NCBI GenBank assembly: GCA_021774995.1
Contig: JAJFIM010000073.1
Span: 1-12,041, forward strand
DNA length: 12,041 nucleotides
Direction: 5' to 3'
From: Alphaproteobacteria bacterium
GTDB lineage: Bacteria > Pseudomonadota > Alphaproteobacteria > SMXP01
Within the stretch, counting starts at the first letter, position 1; each line of letters starts with the position of its first letter. Positions 5,447 through 12,041 of this stretch are shown here, one piece after another. A program made the position numbers and the translations under genes. A model generated the notes under the pieces. It saw only the letters and a program-made list of their open reading frames with translations, did not search any database and was not told the DNA's origin.

Positions 5447-7553
5447 AATCTTCGATTTCTTCGCCGGTTTCCTGATCGACCACTTTCATGGACAGGCGCA
5501 CTTTGCCCCGGTCATCAAAGCCAAGCAGTTTCACTTTCACGGAATCACCTTCCTTCACCACATCTGAAACGGATTTGACCCGCTCCGGCGCCAATTGAGA
5601 GATATGCACGAGGCCATCGCGCGGCCCGAAGAAATTCACGAACGCGCCGAAATCGACAACTTTGACCACCGTTCCGTCATAAATGACGCCCGCTTCCGGC
5701 TCGGCCGTGATCGAGGTGATCCATTTGACCGCCGCGTCAATATGATCTTGCTCCGAGGAGGCGATTTTGATCAGACCGTCATCAGACACATTGATTTTCG
5801 CGCCCGTCTTTTCCACAATTTCCCGGATGACCTTGCCGCCCGTGCCGATCACTTCGCGGATTTTATCCACCGGAATGTTCATGGTCTGAATTTTCGGCGC
5901 ATACTCGCCCAGCTCATCGCGGGACGATGTCAGTGCTTTCGCCATTTCACCTAAGATATGATTACGCCCGGCATTGGCCTGGGCCAGCGCCGTCGACATG
6001 ATCTCTTCGGTGATACCGGCAATCTTGATGTCCATCTGCAAGGATGTGACGCCTTGATCGGTGCCCGCCACTTTGAAATCCATATCGCCGAGGTGATCTT
6101 CATCGCCCAAGATATCCGACAGAACCGCATAACGGTCGCCTTCCATAATCAGCCCCATGGCGATGCCCGCGACAGGCCGGGCAATCGGCACGCCGGCGTC
6201 CATCATCGACAGGGACGCGCCGCACACGCTCGCCATAGAGGACGAGCCGTTGGATTCGGTGATCTCCGAGACGATGCGGATGGTGTAGGGAAAATCTTCC
6301 CGGCTTGGCAGCACCGCGCGCACCGCGCGCCAGGCGAGCTTGCCGTGGCCCACTTCCCGGCGGCTGGTAAAGCCGGTGCGTCCCGTTTCCCCAACTGAAT
6401 AAGGGGGGAAATTATAATGCAGCAGAAAATTCTCTTTATACGTACCTTCCAGGGCGTCGATAAACTGTTCATCGTCGCCTGTGCCAAGCGTCGTGACAAC
6501 AAGGGCTTGCGTTTCCCCGCGCGTGAAAAGGGCCGTGCCATGGGTGCGCGGCAGGACGCCAACCTCGGCCCTGATGGGCCGCACCGTTTCCAAATCGCGA
6601 CCGTCAATGCGCACTTTGGTGTCCAGTATGGAATTACGCACAACGTCGCTTTCCAGTCCCTTGAACAGAGTTTTCAAGACCCCCTCGTCAAGGGCGCCTT
6701 CCCCTTCGCCGCCCAGTTCTTCCCAAACGCGGGTCTTCACGGCCGCCACTTTTTCCTGGCGCGCCTGCTTGATGGGCTCGCCATAAGCGCTGCGCAAATC
6801 ACCTTCAGCAACGCCGCGCACTTTCTCAGCGTGTTCAGAGTAATCCGGCGCGACAAAATCCCAAGGCTCTTTGGCGCATTCTTCGGCCAGAGAGACAATC
6901 AGATCGATCACCGGCGCCATGGCCCTGTGGCCAAACATGACAGCGCCCAGCATCACCTCTTCGGATAATTCCTTGGCTTCCGATTCGACCATCAGCACGG
7001 CGTCCGACGTGCCCGCCACCACCAGATTGAGCGCACTCTCGCCCATATCGTCGATCAGGGGGTTTAAAACATATTCGTTCTCGACATAGCCCACGCGCGC
7101 CCCGCCGATCGGTCCCATGAAAGGAATGCCGGACAAAGTCAGCGCCGCCGACACCGCGACCATCGCCACAATGTCTGGATCGTTTTCCATATCGTGGCTG
7201 AGCACTGTTGCGATTACTTGCGTTTCATTTTTGAAGCCCGCAACGAAGAGCGGCCGAATGGGCCGGTCAATGAGGCGGCAAATCAGGGTTTCCTTTTCGC
7301 GGGGGCGCCCTGCCCGTTTAAAAAAACCGCCGGGGATCTTACCGGCGGAATAAGTTTTTTCTTGGTAATTGACGGTGAGGGGGAAAAAATCCAGGCCCGG
7401 CTTGGGCTGCTTGTCAGCCACCACCGTGGCCAGAACCGTGGTCTCGCCATAGGTCGCAAGAACCGCGCCGCCTGCCTGGCGGGCGATGCGCCCTGTCTCA
7501 AGGGTCAGCTCGCGCCCGCCCCATGTCATTGTCTTTGTGTGAATATCAAACAT
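5445..7553 (-). CDS. pnp: Polyribonucleotide nucleotidyltransferase (PNPase)
   Basis: The 702-residue phosphorolytic 3'-5' exoribonuclease forms a trimer, degrades mRNA and is a degradosome-type component. Two RNase PH domains (about 10-140 and 320-460) flank a helical linker. The active-site residues are intact and even numbered as in E. coli: FTSRRE with Arg398/Arg399, NGSSSM with Ser437-439, and LGDEDHLGDMDFK with Asp486, Asp492 and Lys494. The KH domain has the GTGG loop at 570-573, and the S1 domain spans about 621-691. The frame stays open to an ATG at 7610. I chose the ATG at 7553 because MFDIHTKTMTWGGRELTLETG is close to the conserved N-terminus of alphaproteobacterial PNPase and a GGAAAG lies 6 bases upstream. 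It is the last gene of the infB-rbfA-truB-rpsO-pnp run. Confidence 0.97.
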   Translation of the reverse strand: MFDIHTKTMTWGGRELTLETGRIARQAGGAVLATYGETTVLATVVADKQPKPGLDFFPLTVNYQEKTYSAGKIPGGFFKRAGRPREKETLICRLIDRPIRPLFVAGFKNETQVIATVLSHDMENDPDIVAMVAVSAALTLSGIPFMGPIGGARVGYVENEYVLNPLIDDMGESALNLVVAGTSDAVLMVESEAKELSEEVMLGAVMFGHRAMAPVIDLIVSLAEECAKEPWDFVAPDYSEHAEKVRGVAEGDLRSAYGEPIKQARQEKVAAVKTRVWEELGGEGEGALDEGVLKTLFKGLESDVVRNSILDTKVRIDGRDLETVRPIRAEVGVLPRTHGTALFTRGETQALVVTTLGTGDDEQFIDALEGTYKENFLLHYNFPPYSVGETGRTGFTSRREVGHGKLAWRAVRAVLPSREDFPYTIRIVSEITESNGSSSMASVCGASLSMMDAGVPIARPVAGIAMGLIMEGDRYAVLSDILGDEDHLGDMDFKVAGTDQGVTSLQMDIKIAGITEEIMSTALAQANAGRNHILGEMAKALTSSRDELGEYAPKIQTMNIPVDKIREVIGTGGKVIREIVEKTGAKINVSDDGLIKIASSEQDHIDAAVKWITSITAEPEAGVIYDGTVVKVVDFGAFVNFFGPRDGLVHISQLAPERVKSVSDVVKEGDSVKVKLLGFDDRGKVRLSMKVVDQETGEEIED

Positions 7554-7559
7554 ATCGTT

Positions 7560-7565
7560 CTTTCC
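7560..7565 (-). promoter_or_regulatory. pnp ribosome binding site
   Basis: GGAAAG on the minus strand lies 6 bases from the ATG ending at 7553. It decides the start in favour of 7553 over the upstream in-frame ATG at 7610, which has no comparable site. Confidence 0.7.
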
Positions 7566-7613
7566 AATAGTGGGCCTCAGCTTCAAATGCGGGCGGCCCT
7601 TGTCATACATGTA

Positions 7614-7638
7614 CCCGCGCGAAGCCCTCTTGCGCGGG
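7614..7638 (-). promoter_or_regulatory. Stem-loop in the rpsO-pnp intergenic leader
   Basis: On the minus strand, CCCGCGC (7638-7632) pairs perfectly with GCGCGGG (7620-7614). Inside the 11-base loop, AAG and CTT can add three more pairs with a bulged C. No U-tract follows, so it is not an intrinsic terminator. In E. coli the equivalent pnp leader hairpin is cut by RNase III and used for PNPase autoregulation. The position here matches, but function is inferred only from location. Confidence 0.45.
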
Positions 7639-7715
7639 GTAGAAATGTCGGCGCCGGGCCGGAATTGGCCTGGTGGCGAAGGTCTTGTCTTTTGTGAGTG
7701 TTAAAATGCATCCCC

Positions 7716-7985
7716 TTAGCGGCGGATACCCAGCCGCTGGATCAATCCTTGATAGCGGCTCACGTCTTTGCTTTTGACGTAATCCAGCAATCGGCGCCGC
7801 TGCGACACCATTTTCAACAGGCCGCGCCGGGAATGATTGTCCTTTTTATGGCCTTTGAAGTGATCCGTGAGATTGGTGATGCGCTCCGTTAAAATGGCAA
7901 CCTGAACTTCAGGCGAGCCCGTATCATCCGGTTTAATCGCATACTCTTTGATGAGCTCTTGTTTGCGCTCAGTTGTAATCGACAT
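7716..7985 (-). CDS. rpsO: 30S ribosomal protein S15
   Basis: At 89 residues it is exactly the usual length of bacterial S15, a primary 16S rRNA-binding protein of the 30S platform. Recognisable segments are TGSPEVQVAILTERI (22-36), LTDHFKGHKKDNHSRRGLL (39-57) and a C-terminal RRRLLDYV...YQGLIQRLGIRR. The frame continues 11 codons upstream, but the ATG at 7985 gives the conserved MSITTERKQELI start and has a good Shine-Dalgarno. The start lies 17 bases inside the 3' end of truB, so translation is probably coupled. A typical S15 autoregulatory RNA structure would therefore have to sit within the truB coding sequence. Confidence 0.98.
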   Translation of the reverse strand: MSITTERKQELIKEYAIKPDDTGSPEVQVAILTERITNLTDHFKGHKKDNHSRRGLLKMVSQRRRLLDYVKSKDVSRYQGLIQRLGIRR

Positions 7986-8916
7986 CGATGGTCCCTTTCC
8001 TCGGAAGGTTAAAAACACGCGTGGGACAAAACTGCCCGGCCTTGATTTCCCCCAAGGCGATTATCTGAATCCCTTGGGCGGCGTAAGCCAGCGTCTGACC
8101 ACGAACTTGATCCGCTTGGGCCCTTGTGAGGCTGATGGCCTGGCCTTGGCGCAAACGGTTTGCCTCCAGACCCGTAACGGCCAGAGCCGGGATGTCGTCC
8201 AGCACGGTCTCTACAGGGCGGAGATGCTTAAAAGCGGCGCCACTATGGCCTAACTCTTCCAACTTATCCAGCCCCATTGCGCCCGGCGCCGCAAAGATTC
8301 CCACGCAGGTGCGCCGCAAAGCGCTGACGTGGCCGCAGGCGCCCAGTTTGCGCGCCAGATCCCGCGCCAGCGCCCGCACATAGGAGCCCTTGCCGCACGC
8401 CACGTCAAATTCGGCGTGTGCCGCGTCCCTCTGTCCGCGCAATCGAAAATCCTGAATGGAGATCCGGCGCGGGCTCAACGCGACCGCCTCTCCCGCGCGG
8501 GCCAGATCATAAGATCGCTTGCCCGCTACCTTGATGGCGGAATAGGCCGGCGGCGTCTGCATGATCTCGCCGATAAAACACGGCAGGGCGGCCTTGATGG
8601 CGCGCGCATCCGGCCGGACATCGCTGGCGGCAATCACCGCGCCCTCTGCGTCATCAGTGTCGCGGGCCGTTCCCCATTCAATTTCAAAGCGATATTCTTT
8701 CGCCGCCCCGACCATAAAGGGGACGGTTTTTGTGGCCTCCCCCAGAGCAATCGGCAGCACGCCGCTGGCCAAGGGATCGAGCGTCCCGGCGTGGCCCGCT
8801 TTTTGCGCGTTGAAGAGGCGGCGCACCCGGCCCACGGCCTGCGTTGAGGTGACGCCGACAGGCTTATCCAAATTGATCCAGCCGTGAACGGGGGCGCCTT
8901 TACCGCGCCTTGCCAT
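7969..8916 (-). CDS. truB: tRNA pseudouridine(55) synthase TruB
   Basis: The 315-residue enzyme isomerises U55 in the T-arm of most tRNAs. The catalytic aspartate is Asp47 in GHAGTLDPLASGVL (41-54), preceded by GWINLDKPVGVTSTQAV (12-28). Tyr75 in KEYRF and Arg181 in GKGSYVRALARDL match conserved active-site positions (E. coli Asp48, Tyr76, Arg181). TPPAYSAIKVAGKRSYDLAR (121-140) is also characteristic. A GTG four codons upstream (8928) is possible, but the ATG at 8916 has a GAGG at proper spacing, which I prefer. The gene overlaps rbfA by 17 bases at its start and rpsO by 17 bases at its end, a compact arrangement suggesting tight translational coupling. Confidence 0.97.
   Translation of the reverse strand: MARRGKGAPVHGWINLDKPVGVTSTQAVGRVRRLFNAQKAGHAGTLDPLASGVLPIALGEATKTVPFMVGAAKEYRFEIEWGTARDTDDAEGAVIAASDVRPDARAIKAALPCFIGEIMQTPPAYSAIKVAGKRSYDLARAGEAVALSPRRISIQDFRLRGQRDAAHAEFDVACGKGSYVRALARDLARKLGACGHVSALRRTCVGIFAAPGAMGLDKLEELGHSGAAFKHLRPVETVLDDIPALAVTGLEANRLRQGQAISLTRAQADQVRGQTLAYAAQGIQIIALGEIKAGQFCPTRVFNLPRKGTIDVDYN
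7993..8002 (-). promoter_or_regulatory. rpsO ribosome binding site inside truB
   Basis: Minus-strand GAGGAAAGGG ends 7 bases before the rpsO ATG at 7985. It lies wholly inside the truB coding sequence. A CCTT just upstream could pair with AAGG of this site in a short 4-bp stem, a possible but weak means of sequestering it. Confidence 0.6.
8051..8078 (-). promoter_or_regulatory. Stem-loop within the truB 3' end, upstream of rpsO
   Basis: On the minus strand, CCCAAGG (8078-8072) and CCTTGGG (8057-8051) form a perfect 7-bp stem with a 14-base loop, about 65 bases before the rpsO ATG. Its position suits an S15 leader element, though I cannot show S15 binding features; it may be chance within coding sequence. 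Confidence 0.3.
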
Positions 8917-9388
8917 GACCGGCCTCACGCGCGGGCGCCTCGCCCGGCTGGGGAATTTCGCCGCCTGGGGAGTCGCGCTTTTCCGCCGCGCTCAGATCCC
9001 GCGCCACCCGCGGCGAATGCAGCAGGGCGTCCATTTCGTGCGCGGCGGCAAACGAATGATCAAGACGGAAGTGAAGCGTGGGCGTAAATTTCAAATTGAT
9101 CGCGCGCCCTAATTGACCGCGCAAAAAGGCGCGGGCGCGATTGAGCGCGGGGACCACAGTATCATCGTCGCCGCCGCCCAGAGACGAGCAGTAAATGGTG
9201 GCAACGCGCATATCGGGGCTGACGTCAACCTCAGAAATGGTGACGGATTTACCTTCCAGATCAGGATCGCGCACCACATCGCGCGCCAGGATCTCAACCA
9301 GCGCATGGCGCAACATCTCGCCCACGCGCAATTGGCGTTGGCTGGCGCGCCGGGCGCCGCGGCGGGAAGGGGAGACAGGTTTAACCAT
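8900..9388 (-). CDS. rbfA: 30S ribosome-binding factor RbfA
   Basis: The 162-residue protein has the KH-like fold of RbfA, which binds the 30S subunit near the 5' end of 16S rRNA during late maturation and cold adaptation. Family text includes RQLRVGEMLRHALVEIL (18-34), VTISEVDVSPDMRVATIY (49-66) and FTPTLHFRLDHSFAAAHEMD (101-120). After residue about 130 it has a charged, Pro/Gly-rich tail seen in many alphaproteobacterial homologues. A GTG at 9397 is an alternative start. ATG 9388 is preferred because neither has a strong Shine-Dalgarno and ATG better fits family length. It begins 48 bases after the infB stop and overlaps truB by 17 bases. Confidence 0.95.
   Translation of the reverse strand: MVKPVSPSRRGARRASQRQLRVGEMLRHALVEILARDVVRDPDLEGKSVTISEVDVSPDMRVATIYCSSLGGGDDDTVVPALNRARAFLRGQLGRAINLKFTPTLHFRLDHSFAAAHEMDALLHSPRVARDLSAAEKRDSPGGEIPQPGEAPAREAGHGKAR
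8923..8926 (-). promoter_or_regulatory. truB ribosome binding site inside rbfA
   Basis: Minus-strand GAGG lies 6 bases before the truB ATG at 8916, within the rbfA coding sequence. It supports ATG 8916 over the GTG at 8928. Confidence 0.55.
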
Positions 9389-9436
9389 GACACTCACTTA
9401 AAAATGATCTTCAAAACGCTGGCGGCGCCAAAGGGG

Positions 9437-11986
9437 TCAAAGCGTTCTGGCCACCTCCTCAACATCGAAGCATTCAATAGTGTCGCCCGGTTTCAGGTCT
9501 TCATATTTTTCAAACGCCATGCCGCATTCCTGACCGGAATCAACCTCGCGCACTTCGTCTTTGAATCTTTTCAAGGTCGAAAGCGCGCCTTCATGGATGA
9601 CCACATTGTCGCGCAACAGACGCACGCGGCTGCCGCGCTTGACCTTGCCTTCGGTGACCCGGCACCCGGCCACTTTGCCGGTTTTGGAAATATTGAAAAT
9701 TTCCAAAATCTCCGCATTGCCGAGGAAGGTCTCGCGCAATTCAGGCGACAACATGCCCGACATCGCCGCTTTGACGTCGTCGATCACATTATAGATAACC
9801 GAATAATACCGGATTTCAATTTTCTCCCGGGCCGCCAGTTCACGCGCCTGTTTGTTGGCGCGCACATTAAACCCGATAATCGGCGTGCCCGACGCCGCCG
9901 CCAGCACCACATCCGATTCGGTAATCTCGCCCACGCCGCCATGAATGATCCGGGCCACTACTTCGTCCGTCGACAGTTTTTCCAGAGATCCGGTCAGCGC
10001 TTCCAATGAGCCCTGCACATCCGCTTTGACAATGAGCGCCGATTCATCGGCTTGCGATTCCTTGATTTTGGAGAACATCTGTTCCAGCGAACCACGCTCG
10101 CTCGATACGGCATGGAGTTGTTTATCTTTACGCTGGCGGTATTCCGCGATCTCGCGGGCGCGCGATTCGCTTTCCAGAACAGCGAATACATCTCCCGGTT
10201 CAGGCATGCCAGAAAGCCCCAGCACCTCGACAGGCATCGACGGTCCAGCGGTTTTGATGGTCTCGCCGCGATCATTAAGCAAGGCGCGCACGCGGCCCCA
10301 TTGCTGACCCGCAACAATGATATCACCGATTTTCAGTTTCCCCCGGCTGACCAGAAGCGAAGCCACCGGCCCACGGCCTTTTTCCAGTTTCGATTCAATA
10401 ACGAAACCATCCGCAGGGCGGGTCGGATTGGCTTTCAGTTCAAGGAGTTCGGCTTGCAGAAAAATAGCTTCCTGTAATTTATCGAGATTTGTTCTTTTCA
10501 GCGCCGACACTTCTACATCAAGAATTTCACCGCCCAATTTTTCGGAAACAAGTTCATGTTGCAGAAGATCCTGGCGCACCTTGTCCGGGTTAGCGCCGGG
10601 CGCATCGATCTTATTAATGGCTACAATGAGGGGCGCGCCGGCCGCTTTGGCGTGGTCAATGGCTTCCCTGGTTTGCGGCATCACGCTGTCATCCGCCGCC
10701 ACGACAAGCACCACTATATCGGTGACGCTCGCACCCCGGGCGCGCATGGCGGTAAAAGCGGCGTGGCCCGGCGTATCAAGAAAAGTAATTTGATGGCCAT
10801 TTGCGAGCGTCACTTGATAGGCGCCGATATGCTGGGTGATGCCACCGGCCTCGCCGGTCGCGATATCGGTTGCGCGCAAGGCGTCAAGGAGCGAGGTCTT
10901 GCCGTGATCAACATGGCCCATGACGGTCACGACGGGGGCGCGGGGGATCATATCCTCCGGCGCGTCGGGTTCGCCTGTCAGGCCTTCTTCGACATCCCCC
11001 TCCAAAACCAGCTTCACCTTATGGCCGAACTCTTCGGCGATAAGCTGGGCAACATCCGTATCGATCACGCTGTCCTTGGTGATCGTCTGATCTTCCTCCG
11101 TCTCCATCTGGCCGCTATCGATCAGTTTTCGCAACACCACGGAAACCCGCTCGGTCATGCGGTTCGCCAGCTCTTCCACCGTGATGGAATCGGGAATCGT
11201 CACCTCACGGAACACTTTGGATTGCGCGCCGATGCGCGATTGCGCGGCGCGTTTTTCCCGCTCCCGCGCGCGGCGCACAGACGCCAGCGAACGCACCCGA
11301 TCTTCATCGTCCAGCGCTTTGGCAATCGTCAGCTTGCCTTCACGCCGGCGCCGCTCCCCGCGCCGCGATGAGATGGGTTTAGATTCTTCATCCCGCTTGG
11401 CTCTTTTAGGCTGCGCCCGGGCTTCTTTGCTTTTGTCTTTTGCGGGCGCGCTTTTGCCTTCGGTTTTGGCGTTCTCCCCTAACTGCTCAAGCGCGGCCTG
11501 TTTCTCTGCGATATCAATCTCTTCGACCACTGGTTCTTGAAGAGCTTTTTCGGCCTGCGCCTTTTTCTCTTCTGCCGCTTGGCGCACCGCCTCTTCTTGC
11601 ATGCGGATGGTGGCTTCGACATCCGCCACTTTGGCTTCTTCGAGCGCCTTGGTGCGCGCCACCCGTTCGGTGTCGGTCAAGGTGCGCAAAATCACGCCCG
11701 ACTTGTCGGCGCCCTCCGGCGCTGCTGGGGCGGGCTGAGGCGATGGGACGCTGGCCTGTTTGGGCGCCTCTGATGATGCTGGGCGCGCGTCGGCAGTCGT
11801 TTTCGCCGCCGCTTGGTCCTTGGGAGTGACCATTTTGCGCCGTTTTTTCTCTACCACGACCGTCTTTGACCGGCCATGGGAGAAATTCTGACGCACGGTC
11901 CCCGCCTCAACCTTGCGTTTCAATGTCAACGGCTTGCGGCCGGTCGCACTGGTTGTCTTGTCGTCGGAATTGTTGGTGTCGCTCAT
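9437..11986 (-). CDS. infB: Translation initiation factor IF-2
   Basis: The 849-residue GTPase recruits fMet-tRNA to the 30S subunit and promotes subunit joining. A long, charged, low-complexity N-terminal region (about 1-255, Ala/Glu/Lys/Arg-rich, partly helical) is followed by the IF2_N module (about 262-313). The G domain contains GHVDHGKTSLL (357-367, P-loop Lys363/Thr364), GGITQHIGAY (381-390, switch I), DTPGHAAF (404-411), NKID (458-461) and SALK (494-497). Domains II-IV follow to the C-terminal initiator-tRNA-binding domain with FNISKTGKVAGCRV (764-777). The ATG at 11986 has an AGGG 5 bases upstream and gives the usual alphaproteobacterial beginning (MSDT...RKPLTLKR). It heads the visible part of the operon; nusA and ylxR are normally upstream. 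Confidence 0.98.
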   Translation of the reverse strand: MSDTNNSDDKTTSATGRKPLTLKRKVEAGTVRQNFSHGRSKTVVVEKKRRKMVTPKDQAAAKTTADARPASSEAPKQASVPSPQPAPAAPEGADKSGVILRTLTDTERVARTKALEEAKVADVEATIRMQEEAVRQAAEEKKAQAEKALQEPVVEEIDIAEKQAALEQLGENAKTEGKSAPAKDKSKEARAQPKRAKRDEESKPISSRRGERRRREGKLTIAKALDDEDRVRSLASVRRAREREKRAAQSRIGAQSKVFREVTIPDSITVEELANRMTERVSVVLRKLIDSGQMETEEDQTITKDSVIDTDVAQLIAEEFGHKVKLVLEGDVEEGLTGEPDAPEDMIPRAPVVTVMGHVDHGKTSLLDALRATDIATGEAGGITQHIGAYQVTLANGHQITFLDTPGHAAFTAMRARGASVTDIVVLVVAADDSVMPQTREAIDHAKAAGAPLIVAINKIDAPGANPDKVRQDLLQHELVSEKLGGEILDVEVSALKRTNLDKLQEAIFLQAELLELKANPTRPADGFVIESKLEKGRGPVASLLVSRGKLKIGDIIVAGQQWGRVRALLNDRGETIKTAGPSMPVEVLGLSGMPEPGDVFAVLESESRAREIAEYRQRKDKQLHAVSSERGSLEQMFSKIKESQADESALIVKADVQGSLEALTGSLEKLSTDEVVARIIHGGVGEITESDVVLAAASGTPIIGFNVRANKQARELAAREKIEIRYYSVIYNVIDDVKAAMSGMLSPELRETFLGNAEILEIFNISKTGKVAGCRVTEGKVKRGSRVRLLRDNVVIHEGALSTLKRFKDEVREVDSGQECGMAFEKYEDLKPGDTIECFDVEEVARTL

Positions 11987-11998
11987 ACTGGCCCTATT

Positions 11999-12041
11999 TC
12001 ACATACGCTTAGCCTTGCCTTTTAAACCGCCAAGGAGCGTT
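11999..12041 (-). CDS. Possible 3' end of the gene upstream of infB (ylxR-like expected)
   Basis: One minus-strand frame is open from the window edge to a TGA at 12001-11999, giving 13 residues ending GGLKGKAKRM. In Alphaproteobacteria infB usually follows nusA and a YlxR (DUF448) RNA-binding protein gene, and a basic C-terminus would suit that. The other two frames also stop within this stretch, so the assignment is based on gene order only. Confidence 0.25.
   Translation of the reverse strand, partial: TLLGGLKGKAKRM

Noticed and set aside
5016..5567. Open frames of 60-180 codons on both strands across the repeat array, including a plus-strand frame spanning it
   Set aside because: They arise from GC-rich tandem repeats with a period divisible by three, overlap well-supported genes (the penicillin-binding protein and pnp) and lack ribosome binding sites or recognisable protein features.
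5958..7100. Long antisense open frames on the plus strand opposite pnp, and similar ones opposite infB and truB
   Set aside because: These genes have unmistakable conserved motifs in the minus frame; the antisense frames show no family features and are expected in GC-rich coding DNA.

Overview
The window looks like a chromosomal segment from an alphaproteobacterium. The evidence is the minus-strand order infB-rbfA-truB-rpsO-pnp, the Alphaproteobacteria-like sequences of the encoded proteins and the moderately GC-rich coding. Genus cannot be decided from sequence reading alone. I see no tRNA, rRNA, CRISPR, phage or insertion-sequence features.

Left third (1-3156, plus strand): four closely spaced genes. 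They are the C-terminal end of a large GNAT-fold N-acyltransferase, a MobA-like nucleotidyltransferase, an exported lipocalin-like protein with a signal peptide, and a YgjP-type zinc metalloprotease joined to the lipocalin gene by an ATGA overlap. I infer that the first three may be the edge of a bacterial sphingolipid (ceramide / ceramide-phosphoglycerate) gene cluster. The acyltransferase resembles the family of the Caulobacter bacterial ceramide synthase. The nucleotidyltransferase resembles the family proposed to make the phosphoglycerate headgroup donor. The lipocalin fold recalls eukaryotic Svf1, a ceramide carrier. This is the most interesting part of the window, but the diagnostic genes (spt, cerR and others) would lie outside it.

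Middle (3159-5444, minus strand): a bifunctional class A penicillin-binding protein ends two bases from the protease gene, so the plus- and minus-strand transcription units converge with no spacer. Upstream of it, between it and pnp, are two near-perfect 75-bp copies of a hairpin-rich repeat at an 81-bp period.

Right half (5445-11999, minus strand): the conserved translation/RNA-metabolism operon in transcription order infB (IF-2), rbfA (30S maturation), truB (tRNA psi55 synthase), rpsO (ribosomal protein S15) and pnp (polynucleotide phosphorylase). The rbfA-truB and truB-rpsO junctions each overlap by 17 bases. The 162-base rpsO-pnp gap holds a stable stem-loop, the place where PNPase autoregulation acts in enterobacteria. 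The last about 40 bases may be the 3' end of the gene upstream of infB, usually ylxR.
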